Below are positions 62,906 to 64,000 of a DNA stretch of 64,000 nt, in pieces (the first letter of the stretch is position 1; each line of letters starts with the position of its first letter). The notes beneath the pieces are model-generated. The model ran no database searches and was not told where the DNA came from. It saw only the letters and a list, made by a program, of their open reading frames with translations. This DNA is from Mangrovibacterium sp041596335 (lineage in GTDB: Bacteria > Bacteroidota > Bacteroidia > Bacteroidales > Prolixibacteraceae): positions 3,119 through 67,118 of the forward strand of contig NZ_JBFHIT010000027.1 in NCBI RefSeq assembly GCF_041596335.1, in the 5' to 3' direction. A program made the position numbers and the translations under genes.

Positions 62906-63901
62906 TTATGGTACTTCTACAGTGTTCAGAATATCGGTGATGATTTCTTCGGTTGTAATGTTGTTGGCTTCGGCTTCGTAACTCAGACCAATCCGGTGAC
63001 GCATGACATCGTGGCAAACAGCGCGCACGTCTTCGGGAATCACATAGCCACGACGTTTGATAAATGCAAAGGCTTTGGCAGCCTGGGCTAAACTGATGCT
63101 GGCACGAGGCGATCCGCCGTAAGAAATCATGTCGGCATATTTTTCCAGCTTATATTCACTTGGTGTACGGGTGGCAAAGACAATGTCAACAATGTACTTG
63201 CTGATTTTTTCATCCAGATAGACGTCTTTTACAACATCACGAGCTTTGATAATGTCTTCGGGTTTCAATACCGTTGATGGTTTCGGAAACTGTTTCAGCA
63301 GGTTCTGTTGAATGATCAGTTTTTCTTCCTCTTTTTGCGGGTAGTTGATAACCACTTTCAGCATGAAACGGTCGACCTGAGCTTCTGGAAGTGGGTAAGT
63401 ACCTTCTTGTTCAATGGGGTTTTGGGTCGCCATTACAAGGAATGGTTCTTCCAGTTTAAAGGTTTGATCGCCAATTGTGATTTGGCGTTCCTGCATTGCT
63501 TCGAGCAAAGCTGACTGAACTTTCGCCGGCGCCCGGTTAATCTCATCGGCCAACACAAAGTTGGTGAAGATCGGTCCTTTCTTTACGACAAATTCTTCAT
63601 TTTTTTGGCTGTAAATAAGCGTACCCAGCAAGTCGGCGGGTAGCAAGTCGGGAGTAAACTGAATGCGGGCAAAATCAGCATCGATGGTTTTAGCCAGTGT
63701 ATTAATGGCTAAGGTTTTAGCTAGCCCCGGAACCCCTTCCAACAGGATATGTCCTCCGGAAAGCAATCCAATCATCAAACTTTCAACAAGGTGTTTCTGA
63801 CCAACAATAACCTTGTTCATTTCCATGCTTATTAAATCCACAAAAGAACTTTCTTTTTGGATTCGTTCATTGAGCTCACGAATATCAACTGCTTGATTCA
63901 T
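62906..63901 (-). CDS. moxR: MoxR family AAA+ ATPase
   Basis: The 331-residue AAA+ ATPase has Walker A GVPGLAKTLAINTLAK (about 55), Walker B FVLADEINRAPAKVQSALLE, sensor MATQNPIEQEGTYPLPEAQ and arginine finger region RFMLKV, with a C-terminal lid (YGGSPRASISLAQAAKAFA). MoxR ATPases act with VWA proteins in folding or metal insertion. It is the first gene of the Bat operon visible here, and 99 bases of upstream sequence remain to the right edge, with no clear promoter found. Confidence 0.95.
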   Translation of the reverse strand: MNQAVDIRELNERIQKESSFVDLISMEMNKVIVGQKHLVESLMIGLLSGGHILLEGVPGLAKTLAINTLAKTIDADFARIQFTPDLLPADLLGTLIYSQKNEEFVVKKGPIFTNFVLADEINRAPAKVQSALLEAMQERQITIGDQTFKLEEPFLVMATQNPIEQEGTYPLPEAQVDRFMLKVVINYPQKEEEKLIIQQNLLKQFPKPSTVLKPEDIIKARDVVKDVYLDEKISKYIVDIVFATRTPSEYKLEKYADMISYGGSPRASISLAQAAKAFAFIKRRGYVIPEDVRAVCHDVMRHRIGLSYEAEANNITTEEIITDILNTVEVP

Positions 63902-64000
63902 ATTTCTTAGATTCTATATTGTATTTTTGGTTGACGAAATTAGTGTTTGAGACTCCAAAAAAGGGTATAACTTTGTTAAAGATTGTTAAGTTAATTACCC

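Overview
The window comes from a bacterium of the phylum Bacteroidota, most likely class Bacteroidia and perhaps a Marinilabiliales/Prolixibacteraceae-like lineage. The phylum is inferred from a complete Bat aerotolerance operon, a class III fructose-1,6-bisphosphatase, IorAB without the usual C-terminal ferredoxin domain, FabI, and several TAnnTTTG-type -7 promoter elements. The order-level guess is weak. No rRNA, tRNA, CRISPR array, insertion sequence or phage gene was recognised. The window reads as ordinary chromosome with a few accessory islands.

Layout. 1-12 kb: the start of a small conserved protein cut by the left edge, an AGCS Na+/amino-acid symporter, a lone receiver-domain protein, MutS2, a LacI-type regulator, fructose-bisphosphatase and a large PAS-rich membrane histidine kinase. 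12-18 kb: three nucleic-acid repair type genes, namely an AlkB-like dioxygenase, a UvrD-family helicase and a DUF1998/MrfA-like DEAD-box helicase. 18-27.5 kb: a tight five-gene minus-strand operon of circularly permuted ATP-grasp, alpha-E, transglutaminase and DUF2126 proteins, a predicted amide-ligase system whose product is unknown. 28-32.5 kb: a split ThrE-type exporter, a SnoaL-like protein ending in a long TTGA microsatellite, a secreted protein with an internal duplication, and a zinc alcohol dehydrogenase. 32.7-36.4 kb: a haem operon (hemN, PPOX, hemF) that carries both the oxygen-independent and the oxygen-dependent coproporphyrinogen oxidase.

36.7-45.6 kb is an export locus. A MacB-type permease points left, a histidine kinase and sigma-54 activator follow, and a TolC/HlyD/ABC-ATPase operon points right. 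The permease gene and the TolC operon carry matching upstream sites: a 40-bp half-site pair, exactly 52 bp, then a -24/-12-like promoter. This suggests the activator between them switches on both halves of one exporter.

46-50 kb holds a nucleotidyltransferase (NTP_transf_5-like) and a PqqD-HprK-like kinase fusion. Divergent from them is a 98-residue peptide with a leader-like N-terminus and a repeated Asn/Gly/His/Tyr tail, closed by a strong terminator. It resembles a peptide-modifying (RiPP-like) cassette and is the best candidate for an undescribed system. 49.7-55 kb: an Na+/solute symporter, indolepyruvate:ferredoxin oxidoreductase (iorAB), an unrecognised small protein and fabI. 55-64 kb: the Bat operon, transcribed leftward as moxR, DUF58, a BatD-like membrane protein, then batA, batB, batC, batD and batE.

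All counts and motif positions were read by eye. No alignment, database search or folding program was run.
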